In this document: positions 1 to 7,400 of the stretch, one piece after another | Position numbering within the stretch: position 1 is the first letter of the stretch | Layout: each line of letters opens with the position of its first letter | Origin: a bacterium | Lineage (GTDB): Archaea > Nanoarchaeota > Nanoarchaeia > Woesearchaeales > UBA10216 | Reading direction: 5' to 3' | Assembly: GCA_024206195.1 (NCBI GenBank) | Contig: JAAGZO010000549.1 | Location: 1 to 8,401 of the forward strand | Length of the DNA stretch: 8,401 bases | Program-made: the position numbers and the translations under genes | The notes under the pieces: model-generated | What the model was told of the DNA's origin: nothing | What the model saw: the letters and a program-made list of their open reading frames with translations, nothing else | Database searches by the model: none

Positions 1-1
1 A

Positions 2-1558
2 ATTACACTCGAAGCAAAAATGTATGTATTTCATAATATAGTGGTTTTTTCTGATAGATTAGTTATTCCAGATGATTCAACAACTATTCTAAAAATGTCT
101 GAATATGGGTTTAATACTTATCTATTATACACAGGGACAGGAACATTTATTACAGGCGCTTCTAATGCTGGCTTAAGAATAATAAATGCCTCTATAGGTA
201 TGACAGGCACAGGAGCTAAATGTTTTGACGTTAATGGTACAGTAGGTTTGGATTTTGTAAGTATAATTTGTCTTGGGACAAATCAAACATTAGGAACTTT
301 AACTGGTGAGGCTGTTGATGCACGTACTGGTAATGCCAGATTTGTAGCAAGAAGGTCGGATTTCACAGGGTATACCACAGGATTTACATTAACTAATCTT
401 GAGGTTTTTGTTATAGGCAATGCTAATTTTGTGCAAAATGCAAGTAGTACGTCCTTTTCAATAAAATTAACTGGTGCATTATCACTACCATCTACTATAT
501 CCGAAGCAGGAATTGGTTCAGGGGCAAGTGGTAGTTGTATTGATATTTCGCCCACAATTCAGAATCAGGTATCTATTAAAGATGCCCATAATACAGGCAC
601 AGGTGATTATTTTACAACAGGCACAACCGGGACATTTACAGCGGTAGGCAGCATAGGCCGTATTTTAGCAACTTCTGTAAGTGTGACAAATGGTGGTGGA
701 GTTGCCAGGTTTACATATACCGGGATAGCGACATATGAATATCAAGAGGTTGTAAACTCAACATTTACGACGAACACAACGTACAACGGGACACATATTA
801 TAACTGATGTGGGGGCTGTTGGAGGTGGTGTATATTGGTATGAGATAGCTAATATTGCTTATGGTTCAGATGAAACAGGAAGTTTTCTAAGCAACTCGGT
901 AACATTAACAGACACAGGGACAAGTTTATCAGATGGTGACGAAATATCATTAGATACTACTGAGAGTGCCGCCTACGATACAGGAACTTATGTTTATAAC
1001 AAACAGACAAATAGTGTACAGGTAAATAAAACTTGGACAGCTACGGCAACCGGGACATGGGATACTGGCTCTTTGACTCAAGAGAGTAAATATATAAATG
1101 CCCAGGGTAATGGAGATGAGGAGGATAGTCATGATTCATTATTTGCCTATGTCAATACAAATAGTACTACGACTACATTTTCCGCAGCTAATACTTGGTA
1201 CACTGTGGAATTAGGAACAGTTGTTGAAGGTGTAGCAACAAGTCGTTTCAAATATATAGGTGGCAATACTTTTAAGGTAACAACATTAGCGCCATTAATG
1301 GGAGTCTTTGAGGCAAATCTTACATCTAAAAAGTCTGGTTCCGACAAAGAGTACGATTTTAGAATAAATGTTACTTCTGGAACAGGATCTTTTGATAGTG
1401 TGATCAAACAGCATACTATATCTTCTGGAGTTTCATCCTTTCCTGTTAAGGCTTCTGGGTTTTTACAGCCAGGGGATGAATTTCAAATTGAGGCAAGAGT
1501 TGCAAGCACAAGTCAAAGTGAGATGACGATTGCAGGATTTAATGGAGATTTTAAATAA
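2..1558 (+). CDS. Phage tail/fibre-like beta-rich structural protein, 5'-truncated
   Basis: The frame is open from base 2 and has no stop before the window edge. The first ATG, at 20, has no Shine-Dalgarno sequence before it, so I read this as a gene entering from the left, with 518 visible codons. No catalytic motif was recognised. The first ~210 residues are rich in Gly, Thr, Ser and Asn with short alternating hydrophobic stretches, as in beta-helical or beta-prism phage fibres. Residues ~225-360 hold an Ig-like or carrier-like beta region with VSVTNGGGVARF, YNGTHIITDV and YNKQTNSVQVNKTW, a pattern I associate with phage tail-associated proteins. The last ~130 residues (from about NTWYTVELG to FLQPGDEFQIEARV) resemble a C1q/TNF-like jelly-roll tip, where GD before a beta strand is typical. 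The role is probably host attachment or virion decoration. The fold is inferred from composition and recalled patterns, not from alignment. Confidence 0.6.
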   Translation: MTLEAKMYVFHNIVVFSDRLVIPDDSTTILKMSEYGFNTYLLYTGTGTFITGASNAGLRIINASIGMTGTGAKCFDVNGTVGLDFVSIICLGTNQTLGTLTGEAVDARTGNARFVARRSDFTGYTTGFTLTNLEVFVIGNANFVQNASSTSFSIKLTGALSLPSTISEAGIGSGASGSCIDISPTIQNQVSIKDAHNTGTGDYFTTGTTGTFTAVGSIGRILATSVSVTNGGGVARFTYTGIATYEYQEVVNSTFTTNTTYNGTHIITDVGAVGGGVYWYEIANIAYGSDETGSFLSNSVTLTDTGTSLSDGDEISLDTTESAAYDTGTYVYNKQTNSVQVNKTWTATATGTWDTGSLTQESKYINAQGNGDEEDSHDSLFAYVNTNSTTTTFSAANTWYTVELGTVVEGVATSRFKYIGGNTFKVTTLAPLMGVFEANLTSKKSGSDKEYDFRINVTSGTGSFDSVIKQHTISSGVSSFPVKASGFLQPGDEFQIEARVASTSQSEMTIAGFNGDFK

Positions 1559-1633
1559 AGGAGAAGAAACTGTTAGGTATGCCACAATAACTGCAAGAGG
1601 GTAAATAATAATAATTTAATTAAGGAGAAAACA

Positions 1634-1873
1634 ATGAATCAAAATGAGAACACAACCGAACAACTGCAAGATCAAGATTTGACTATCAAGTTAAGCACAA
1701 TGAACAAAATTATTGATAAGTTTCATAATCATTGTATTATGGTTAATCACACACCAGCACAAGCACAAGAGTTTATTCAGGAGATTAGTGAAAGTGTCAA
1801 GACTATCCAGATTACTCCTGCTCCTGCTCCTGAGTCTCCAAAACAAACTAAACCAAAAAAAGATAAAAAATAG
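1634..1873 (+). CDS. Small hypothetical phage protein with Pro/Ala and Lys-rich tail
   Basis: This is a 79-residue protein of no recognised family. A good Shine-Dalgarno sequence (AAGGAG at 1622-1627) lies 6 bases before the ATG. The N-terminus is polar (Asn, Gln, Glu). The middle (~18-57) looks helical and contains an HNHC stretch, and the last ~20 residues alternate Pro and Ala before ending in a Lys-rich run. There is no signal peptide or membrane segment, so it is probably cytoplasmic or a virion-associated accessory. It sits between the fibre-like gene and the lysis genes, a place where phages often keep tail-fibre chaperones or small connectors, but nothing in the sequence shows such a role. 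The basic disordered tail could bind nucleic acid or a partner protein; this is speculation. Confidence 0.6.
   Translation: MNQNENTTEQLQDQDLTIKLSTMNKIIDKFHNHCIMVNHTPAQAQEFIQEISESVKTIQITPAPAPESPKQTKPKKDKK
1815..1832 (+). repeat. Hexamer tandem repeat (CTCCTG x3)
   Basis: Three perfect copies of CTCCTG lie inside the 79-residue gene and code for the alternating Pro-Ala stretch before its Lys-rich tail. The unit length keeps the frame, so slippage would change only the length of the Pro-Ala linker. Confidence 0.7.
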
Positions 1874-1900
1874 GAGAATATAACTATGAATAAAACTTAA
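1872..1900 (+). other. Stranded ribosome binding site with a four-codon reading frame
   Basis: AGGAG (1872-1876) overlaps the TAG stop of the preceding gene and lies 9 bases before an ATG at 1886. The frame from that ATG reads Met-Asn-Lys-Thr and then TAA (1898-1900). It looks like the start of a gene whose body was lost, or a non-functional initiation site. No extension to a longer protein is visible in that frame. Confidence 0.45.
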
Positions 1901-1939
1901 AAATGCAATACTTAAAATATTTTTCTGTACAATCCAAAA

Positions 1940-1968
1940 TTGATGTGTTATTTATATTTTAATATAAC
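1940..1968 (+). promoter_or_regulatory. Possible sigma-70-type promoter ahead of the lysis genes
   Basis: TTGATG (1940-1945) and TATAAC (1963-1968) are separated by exactly 17 bases. They match the bacterial -35 and -10 consensus at 4/6 and 5/6 positions. Transcription would start near 1975 and give a leader of about 29 bases carrying the ribosome binding site of the TTG-started gene. It sits in the only sizeable gap of the window, just before what looks like the lysis module. The surroundings are very AT-rich, so a chance match is possible. Confidence 0.4.
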
Positions 1969-1992
1969 CGTTTTTTAACTCTTATAATCTAT

Positions 1993-2006
1993 AGGAGAGG
2001 ATATTG
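1993..2006 (+). promoter_or_regulatory. Ribosome binding site and TTG start of the small membrane protein
   Basis: AGGAGAGG (1993-2000) is followed by a TTG codon at 2004, 6 bases after the GGAG core. No ATG or GTG stands in frame near it, and an in-frame TAG (1992-1994) closes the frame upstream. The strong site and the sensible protein that follows fix TTG as the likely start, although ATA at 2001 cannot be formally excluded. Confidence 0.65.
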
Positions 2007-2183
2007 GAAACAGGATTAGTACAGAGATTAATAACTGAAATTGATGCCTTATCAGATAAGGTTTGGGATCTTGCAAAATCTGTTCATTCTTCGGAGGGTA
2101 GAATAGGTGTGTTGCAAAAAATTATAATAATTATAATTTCAGGGATGGTAGCTTTGACATGGGTGTTATTTACAAAGAAGTAA
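2004..2183 (+). CDS. Small XhlA/holin-like single-pass membrane protein (TTG start)
   Basis: This 59-residue protein is easily missed because it starts with TTG. Residues 1-37 are amphipathic and probably helical (LVQRLITEIDALSDKVWDLA). Residues ~38-56 form one transmembrane helix with six consecutive Ile followed by SGMVALTWVLF, and the protein ends in Lys-Lys. A short coiled-coil head followed by one C-terminal membrane helix and a charged tail is the layout of XhlA-type hemolysin/holin-accessory proteins, which sit beside endolysin genes and help form or regulate the membrane lesion. It is followed by a PAS-like gene that overlaps it by 25 bases and then by an M15 endolysin, which supports a lysis role. 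It is shorter than PBSX XhlA, and the family link rests on architecture and context. It could instead be a membrane anchor for the next protein. Confidence 0.6.
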   Translation: METGLVQRLITEIDALSDKVWDLAKSVHSSEGRIGVLQKIIIIIISGMVALTWVLFTKK

Positions 2184-2926
2184 GAGCAAAGTTTAACGCC
2201 GGGACCTCAATATTAAGGACAATTTTTTACCATATATGGTCCCCCGAGAAGTTAATGAGTCCTTTATTACAGGAGATTGCAAGTGATAGGGGCAGAATTC
2301 AAGAACTTCTTTTGGAAATAAAAAAGACTAAACACACCACTTTCAATGCACAAGAATCAATAATGGAGGGCATAGCCGAGTCCATTAATTCTATGATTTG
2401 GTCCAAAGAGGATGTTGAGTGTAGATTTGTTTTGGCTAATTCTATGCATTGTTCCACTTTTTTCGGATTCACAAATAAGGTAACATGTTTAAAGCAAGTA
2501 CATAGGCAAGCATATACCAAACTTATGGATAAAACTCCTGAGATAGCTACTAATGAATTATGTATATCTTGCTCATTATCTGATGAATATGTTAGAATGG
2601 AAGGAGGTGTACACCATTTTATAGAGGCAGCATGTATTAACAAAGAAGATAAACTCCTTTATGTAATGAAAACAGGTGAACAAAATAAAGAAGGAGAATT
2701 TTTAGGAATTAGTGGCATTGCTTGGGATATAACAGAATCCGCTCATCTTGTCATGCCTCTCCTAAACAAGCTAATACAGGACCATAAAGCAATTCGTGTT
2801 TACAAGGGTGATGATATACTTAGTTATGTTATAGTCCCTCACAAAGGAGACTCTGATATTTTTAAAACAATAATGCCCGTGTCTAAAATACGTCTTGGCA
2901 AAGAAGAACTCACTAATTATGGATAA
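2159..2926 (+). CDS. PAS-domain-like sensor protein in the lysis region
   Basis: This is a 255-residue soluble protein. Residues ~37-56 look like a helical or coiled linker. Residues ~70-104 resemble the start of a PAS fold: a helix, then MIWSKEDVECRFVLANS, then FFGF. Residues ~150-193 resemble its end: HHFIEAACI, a LLYVMKTG strand, and LGISGIAWDITE, which closely matches the PAC signature G-x-x-G-x-x-x-D-I-T-E. PAS domains sense ligands, redox state or oxygen, or mediate dimerisation. No kinase, cyclase or DNA-binding effector is visible; residues 194-255 are unassigned. Six Cys (88, 98, 110, 135, 138, 159), including a CxxC pair, lie within the PAS region and could bind metal or respond to redox; this is inference. 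ATG 2159 lies inside the preceding gene and has only a weak GGGATGG upstream, so translation is probably coupled to it. Met33 (2255) is an alternative start. Confidence 0.6.
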   Translation: MGVIYKEVRAKFNAGTSILRTIFYHIWSPEKLMSPLLQEIASDRGRIQELLLEIKKTKHTTFNAQESIMEGIAESINSMIWSKEDVECRFVLANSMHCSTFFGFTNKVTCLKQVHRQAYTKLMDKTPEIATNELCISCSLSDEYVRMEGGVHHFIEAACINKEDKLLYVMKTGEQNKEGEFLGISGIAWDITESAHLVMPLLNKLIQDHKAIRVYKGDDILSYVIVPHKGDSDIFKTIMPVSKIRLGKEELTNYG

Positions 2927-2931
2927 GAAAA

Positions 2932-3456
2932 ATGGAAAAAATAAATTGGTCAAAAGTATACAAATTATCTCCTGGGGAATTCTCTGAGGATCCAAATGAG
3001 TTTGCAGAACCTTCATTAATTTATTCCCTTTCTGATGTTAGAAAATTAACAGACAATAGAATGTTTCCTTCACCAGTAGAAGGTTCTCTGGCTCGACAAG
3101 GAGGAACCTCTCAGCATTCTATTACAGAAAACAAAAAGAAATCCAAGGCAAGTGATGTTTTTATGGAAGGAGTTCCTATCTATAATTATAGTCTTATTCT
3201 TGCCAGTGGAAGATTTAACGGTATTGGTATTTATATTGACACAACAGGACCTGATGGATTACCTTGGGTTATGTTCCATCTTGATATTAGGAGCAGAGGA
3301 TTTAGGACAAATGTTCCTTGGGTCTGGATAGTAAAAAAAGAATATGACAATACTACTGAGGAGATAGTAAACAATTATATGTACCCTCAAAAAGATCCTC
3401 AACTTTGGAGAGAACTTTACGATTATAAGATGTACCAACATGTATTAAAGAGATAA
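2932..3456 (+). CDS. M15-type zinc peptidase, probable endolysin
   Basis: This 174-residue protein has the layout of peptidase family M15 (D-Ala-D-Ala carboxypeptidase / L-alanyl-D-glutamate endopeptidase type), used by many phages to cut peptidoglycan peptide stems. The expected zinc ligands are visible: His62 in GGTSQHS, Asp75 in SKASDVF, and His116 in FHLDIR. Asp118 and Arg120 of the HxDxR motif are in the active-site position. FNGIGIYIDT (95-104) matches the strand that precedes the last ligand motif. The length is normal for a single-domain endolysin, and there is no cell-wall-binding domain and no signal peptide, so it would need a holin to reach the wall. The His62-Asp75 spacing is longer than the usual S-x-H-x6-D because of a Lys-rich insert. 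The gene begins 5 bases after the PAS-like gene with only a weak ribosome site, suggesting translational coupling. Confidence 0.75.
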   Translation: MEKINWSKVYKLSPGEFSEDPNEFAEPSLIYSLSDVRKLTDNRMFPSPVEGSLARQGGTSQHSITENKKKSKASDVFMEGVPIYNYSLILASGRFNGIGIYIDTTGPDGLPWVMFHLDIRSRGFRTNVPWVWIVKKEYDNTTEEIVNNYMYPQKDPQLWRELYDYKMYQHVLKR

Positions 3457-3469
3457 AAGGAGAATTAAA

Positions 3470-3988
3470 ATGGGACTAAATCTTAATCCTTTAACTAAGG
3501 AACCGCATTTTCCTATTATTAGGGCAGTTCTCAATCCTATAAAAGGATGGAGAAAACTATTCAGTATTTTCACTTATAGTAGAAAATGGGAAGTAATGGA
3601 AGATTATTTTCTTTGGAGTGATTCACTTCAAAGATACATTTTTATTCCAAAAGGGTTTATATATGATGCAGCAAGCGTCCTTAAACTTCTTAAAAGTATT
3701 TATAGTGGTGTTGGTATTTTGTTTATGGGATCTGGTCCTCATGATTTTGGGTACAGGTATAATGGGTTGCTTACTGTTAATAAAAAATTTGAAGTTATCT
3801 TTCTTCCGTGTACTAAATTTGAACTTGATAAGATATTTAATGGATTGTGTATAGAGGAGAATAAACTTCCTATAGGTACAAGTTTAGCTACAGGTATGTT
3901 ACTTATTGCTGGGTATCCGAGTTGGTGGAAACACAGGAGAAAGAACAAAAATGCAAATGCTGACTTCCCTGAACTGTTTATTTCATAA
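3470..3988 (+). CDS. DUF1353 family phage protein
   Basis: This 172-residue protein starts after a strong AAAGGAG. Its core matches DUF1353, a family found almost only in phages and prophages, often near lysis or tail genes, with no established function. The signature elements are a strand pair ending in YIFIPKGFIYDAASV (residues 56-70; the family typically has PxGFxxDGASVP, so the usual Gly is Ala here) and the downstream PHDFGYRY (residues 90-97; typically HDxLY or HDxxYR). The conserved Asp and His residues suggest a hydrolase-like or metal-binding site, but this is unproven. The N-terminal ~40 residues are basic and precede the domain. Residues 133-152 are hydrophobic (LPIGTSLATGMLLIAGYPSW) and may be a C-terminal membrane-associated helix, followed by a basic KHRRKNK stretch. 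It directly follows the endolysin gene. Confidence 0.75.
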   Translation: MGLNLNPLTKEPHFPIIRAVLNPIKGWRKLFSIFTYSRKWEVMEDYFLWSDSLQRYIFIPKGFIYDAASVLKLLKSIYSGVGILFMGSGPHDFGYRYNGLLTVNKKFEVIFLPCTKFELDKIFNGLCIEENKLPIGTSLATGMLLIAGYPSWWKHRRKNKNANADFPELFIS

Positions 3989-4022
3989 AATATAATTAGA
4001 ATAATTTTTAAGGAGAACTATT

Positions 4023-4373
4023 ATGAAGTTTTTGAAAAGTATTATGGGTTCTATTGTTTTGCTTTGTTTATTTGCTATTCCTGCTTTTGCTGTTCAGGAG
4101 ATTTTGAATGTTGATATAAACAGTACTACTTATGTGCCTATTACTATTGAAGATGGTGTCAAAGGAACTTATTATGCAGTACAAACAAGAAGCATAGATA
4201 CTCCTTGTTATTTTAAAAAATCCTTATCTGATACAGTTTATTGGACAATAAAGGCAAATACTACTATTTCTTTACCTACACGTATAACAGGAAAAACTAA
4301 AATTTTAGGGTATGTAAAAGCCGACATTACTACGGATGTTTTAGAATTGATCCTTGTCCAAACTAATAATTAA
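4023..4373 (+). CDS. Small secreted beta-rich protein of unknown function
   Basis: This 116-residue protein starts after TTAAGGAG with good spacing. Residues 1-23 are a clear Sec signal peptide: two Lys, a hydrophobic core (IVLLCLFAIP), and a cleavage site after AFA. The single Cys in the core does not form a lipobox. The mature ~93 residues are Thr-, Ile- and Val-rich with alternating patterns, probably an all-beta domain (TTYVPITIEDGV, TYYAVQTRS, VYWTIKANTTISLP, ILGYVKADITTDVLELILV). I recognise the general shape from uncharacterised phage-encoded exported proteins, but no named family can be assigned. It is the first of three consecutive signal-bearing genes, so it probably acts in the periplasm, on the cell surface or outside the cell, perhaps together with the two enzymes that follow. 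Confidence 0.65.
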   Translation: MKFLKSIMGSIVLLCLFAIPAFAVQEILNVDINSTTYVPITIEDGVKGTYYAVQTRSIDTPCYFKKSLSDTVYWTIKANTTISLPTRITGKTKILGYVKADITTDVLELILVQTNN

Positions 4374-4385
4374 AAGGTAATTATT

Positions 4386-4451
4386 ATGAAACGATTATTT
4401 TTGATAATTTTTGCCTTGGTTCTCCTGGGGGGATCTGCTTGGGGTACTGTT
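4386..4451 (+). repeat. Signal-peptide coding repeat, copy 1
   Basis: The first 22 codons of the giant beta-helix gene match the first 22 codons of the phosphoesterase gene at 53 of 66 bases by hand alignment without gaps. The longest identical run is TGGTTCTCCTGGGGG (4417-4431). Both encode a basic start, a Leu/Ile core and an AWG cleavage site, while the mature parts are unrelated. Confidence 0.75.
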
Positions 4452-7400
4452 TATTATGTTGATGCGTCAAGACCTGATGACACAGGAGCAGGAACGTCTT
4501 GGGAGACTGCAAAGAAAACAATAGCTGCTGGCAAGGGTTTAATGAATGGTGATGATACATTAAATGTAGCTAATGGTACATATGCAGAAACAGCAAACCT
4601 CACATGGCCCAATGGCGGGAATAATATAATATCGGGGGTAAGTAAAACTGGTGTTGTAGTGGATCTTTCTGCAATCACTGGGAGTTGGGTGCAGTTATCG
4701 ACATCTAATGATGACAATGGCACATTAGAAAATATGACCGTAAAGAATCTCCAAGCATCTTCAAAATACGTTCTACAGGTCAGTGATGCAGATAATTTTA
4801 CGGTTAGGAATGTAAAATTCAAAGACAATCAAAGACTCATCAATGTAGTGTCAGGGTCAACTGGTTTTTTGATGGAGTATTGTGAATCTTCGGGCATAAG
4901 AGACACAGCAAGGGGTGGCGTATTAAATAACGGGGCTGTTACAATAAATTATTCAGTGTTTAGGGCAAGCGAGAACTATTTACACAGTACTTTACAATGT
5001 TACAATGTTGCTTCCACATTAACTGTGAATCAATCTATATTTGCTGGTCATAATGGAATAGCTATCCAGGCATTAGACGAGATCACAGCAACTATTAAAA
5101 ATACATTATTCATGGGTAATGGGAACAATACAGAGTTTGGGGAAAGACACATAACGGGTGATGCAGCAAACTTTACATTATCTGCTTGTTACTCAACTGA
5201 CAATTGGAGCTATAACATGGACACTGAAATAGTTTCAGGTTTTACAGTTGCCTCACCTCTTTTAACTAAACAAACAAGATTTGGTATAATACTATTATCT
5301 GTTGATGATTTGAATAATTGGGATTATGCAAAAACTTTCGCAGCCGTTGCAAATGCAAGAGGATACCATATCACTTTTTATATCCATTCTAATTCACTCA
5401 CAGTGGGAACCGATGACGCAGATTTACCACTTGCAGAAGCAAAAGCTTTTTTAGATGCCGGAAATGATTTTGGCTGTCATTCTGAGAATCACCCCAATGA
5501 TATAACAATAGATGCAGATAACCTACCTACAAGTGGCTTATGGGATACTGAAATAACAGCAGCTAAAGCAAAACTTGAGGCATATATACAACAAATAACA
5601 GGATATGAAACCTGGGAATGTATTATATGGGCATCCCCCGGAAATAAAGGTAGTACTGCATTGGCTGATAGGATTAAAACCGATGGTTTCGAGTTCGGCA
5701 GGATGGGGGGCGTTAATGATGGTGACTCTTTTTTATTGTCAAACAATGCTGTGTATACAGTCAAGCCAATTGCCACCAGGTTTTTTAAAGAGGCTCAAGA
5801 TTCGGCCGTTGTTAGCCCAGACAATATAGCACAACTATGTGGTCATATGGCAGAAGCTGGATTGGTAGGAGAGTCTTATTTTCACTCAGATAATGCGACA
5901 TACGATGATCCGAATGCCACTGGTTTAGGAGAAATGTTTGACGAACTTGCTAAACATAATGTCTTGTTGATGAATGCAAGAGAGTATCTTACATGGCTTG
6001 CAGCTAATTCAGTTTATAGTGATGCTGCTGGAAATGCTGCAAGATGGGCGTATACTTTTACAAGTGATAATTTTAACGGGCATTTAAAGCCAACCTCCCC
6101 CTGTATCAATACCGGCGAATGGATAGATGGAGTTAATAATGAATTACCCCACACAACTCTTGATATTTTTGGTAACACAATTACGGGTTCCCCAAACATC
6201 GGAGCTGATCAGGAACTTGGAAGTACCGTCAATGGACTGAGCTTTTACGATTCTTCTGTTCCTGAAACAACAATGTGGAATACTTTTACTGAACTCATTG
6301 CTGCAAAAACATTAGCTGGTAATGATATTATTGATGGATTAAACAATACTTTTTACGAAAGATGGGTAATTCCCACATCAGGCACAAGTGGTAATCCCAT
6401 TATTTTTAGAAATGCGCTTATTGATGGAACAGTCCCTTTTGATGGTTCCTGGACGTTCAATCCTTCAAACACATATTCCGAAACAGCAGCATGGGTCCAA
6501 GTTGGAGCAACAGAGGTATATACTAAGTCTTGCACTCGCTCTGTATGGACACTACTTGAAGATAATGTCAAATTAACTCCTATATTAGCAGCAGGTCTTG
6601 GATCCATTGCCCGAGGAGAGTATGGATGGAATTCAGATGTTTTATATTATCGTGCCTCAGATGGAGCAGACCCCTCTACACACAGTATCCGTGCCGCTGA
6701 TAGGTCAAAGGATGGATTGTCTGGTTTATTGAATATAGACACAAAAAATTACCTTAATTTTAGCAATATAACTCTTAGGCATTATAATAATAATACTGCC
6801 GATGCTTTTGGAATTTTTGCTGTATCAACTGGTACCCTTGATTTTAGTGATATGACAGTATATGATTGTAGAAAGGGAGCATCATTTGGAACTACCTCTA
6901 ATGTTACTTTTGATGGAATAATAAGAGATAACTACCAATCTGGAGTTATGGTTGAAGGAAATACTACTTCGATTGATCTAACAGGACAATTTTCAAGAAA
7001 TGGAAGGCAATTATTTTATACTGGGACAGTACTTAGTTATAGTGGAGATGGAGATGGTATAGGCATAGGTGGTGATGGTGGCACAATGTCAGGAATAACT
7101 ATTCATGATGCTGAAATTATTGATAATGGGGAACCAGATACAGAAACTACAGGAGGTGGAGCCGGGATATATCTTGGTACTGGAAATACAATGACTGTTG
7201 GTGGTGTAAAGATATATAATAATACTATCAGAGGTAATCATGATGGTGCAATATATTTAGGGGATGAACATACAGATAGTTTGGTTTATTCAAATGTAAT
7301 TGATGATAATTTGAATACAAGTGGTTCCACAAGAAATGCTGTACAATTAGATGTTAGACATACAAGTTTTACCTCATGTAAATTTGTTAATAACGTTGTA

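Noticed and set aside
20..22. ATG at 20 as the true start of the fibre-like gene
   Set aside because: There is no ribosome binding site before it, and the frame stays open with sensible residues to the window edge, so the gene is probably truncated on the left.
1914..1923. Palindrome AAAATATTTT as a terminator or operator
   Set aside because: It is a pure A/T self-complement with no loop and no GC stem, expected by chance in such AT-rich sequence.
1903..1962. 19-codon reading frame in the gap
   Set aside because: It has no ribosome binding site and a composition like random AT-rich DNA, and it overlaps the promoter-like site.
1983..1988. Perfect TATAAT as the -10 box of the lysis promoter
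   Set aside because: No acceptable -35 lies 16-18 bases upstream, and transcription would start on top of the ribosome binding site; the TTGATG/TATAAC pair fits better.
2159..2183. Programmed frameshift fusing the membrane protein to the PAS-like protein
   Set aside because: A -1 shift in the overlap would join them, but no slippery heptamer or following stem-loop is visible; simple translational coupling explains the overlap.
2299..2643. 114-codon minus-strand frame opposite the PAS-like gene
   Set aside because: It lacks a ribosome site and family features, and all supported genes are on the + strand; it mirrors codon structure of the real gene.
3618..3854. 78-codon + strand frame inside the DUF1353 gene
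   Set aside because: It is an out-of-frame shadow of a gene with clear family motifs and a strong ribosome site.
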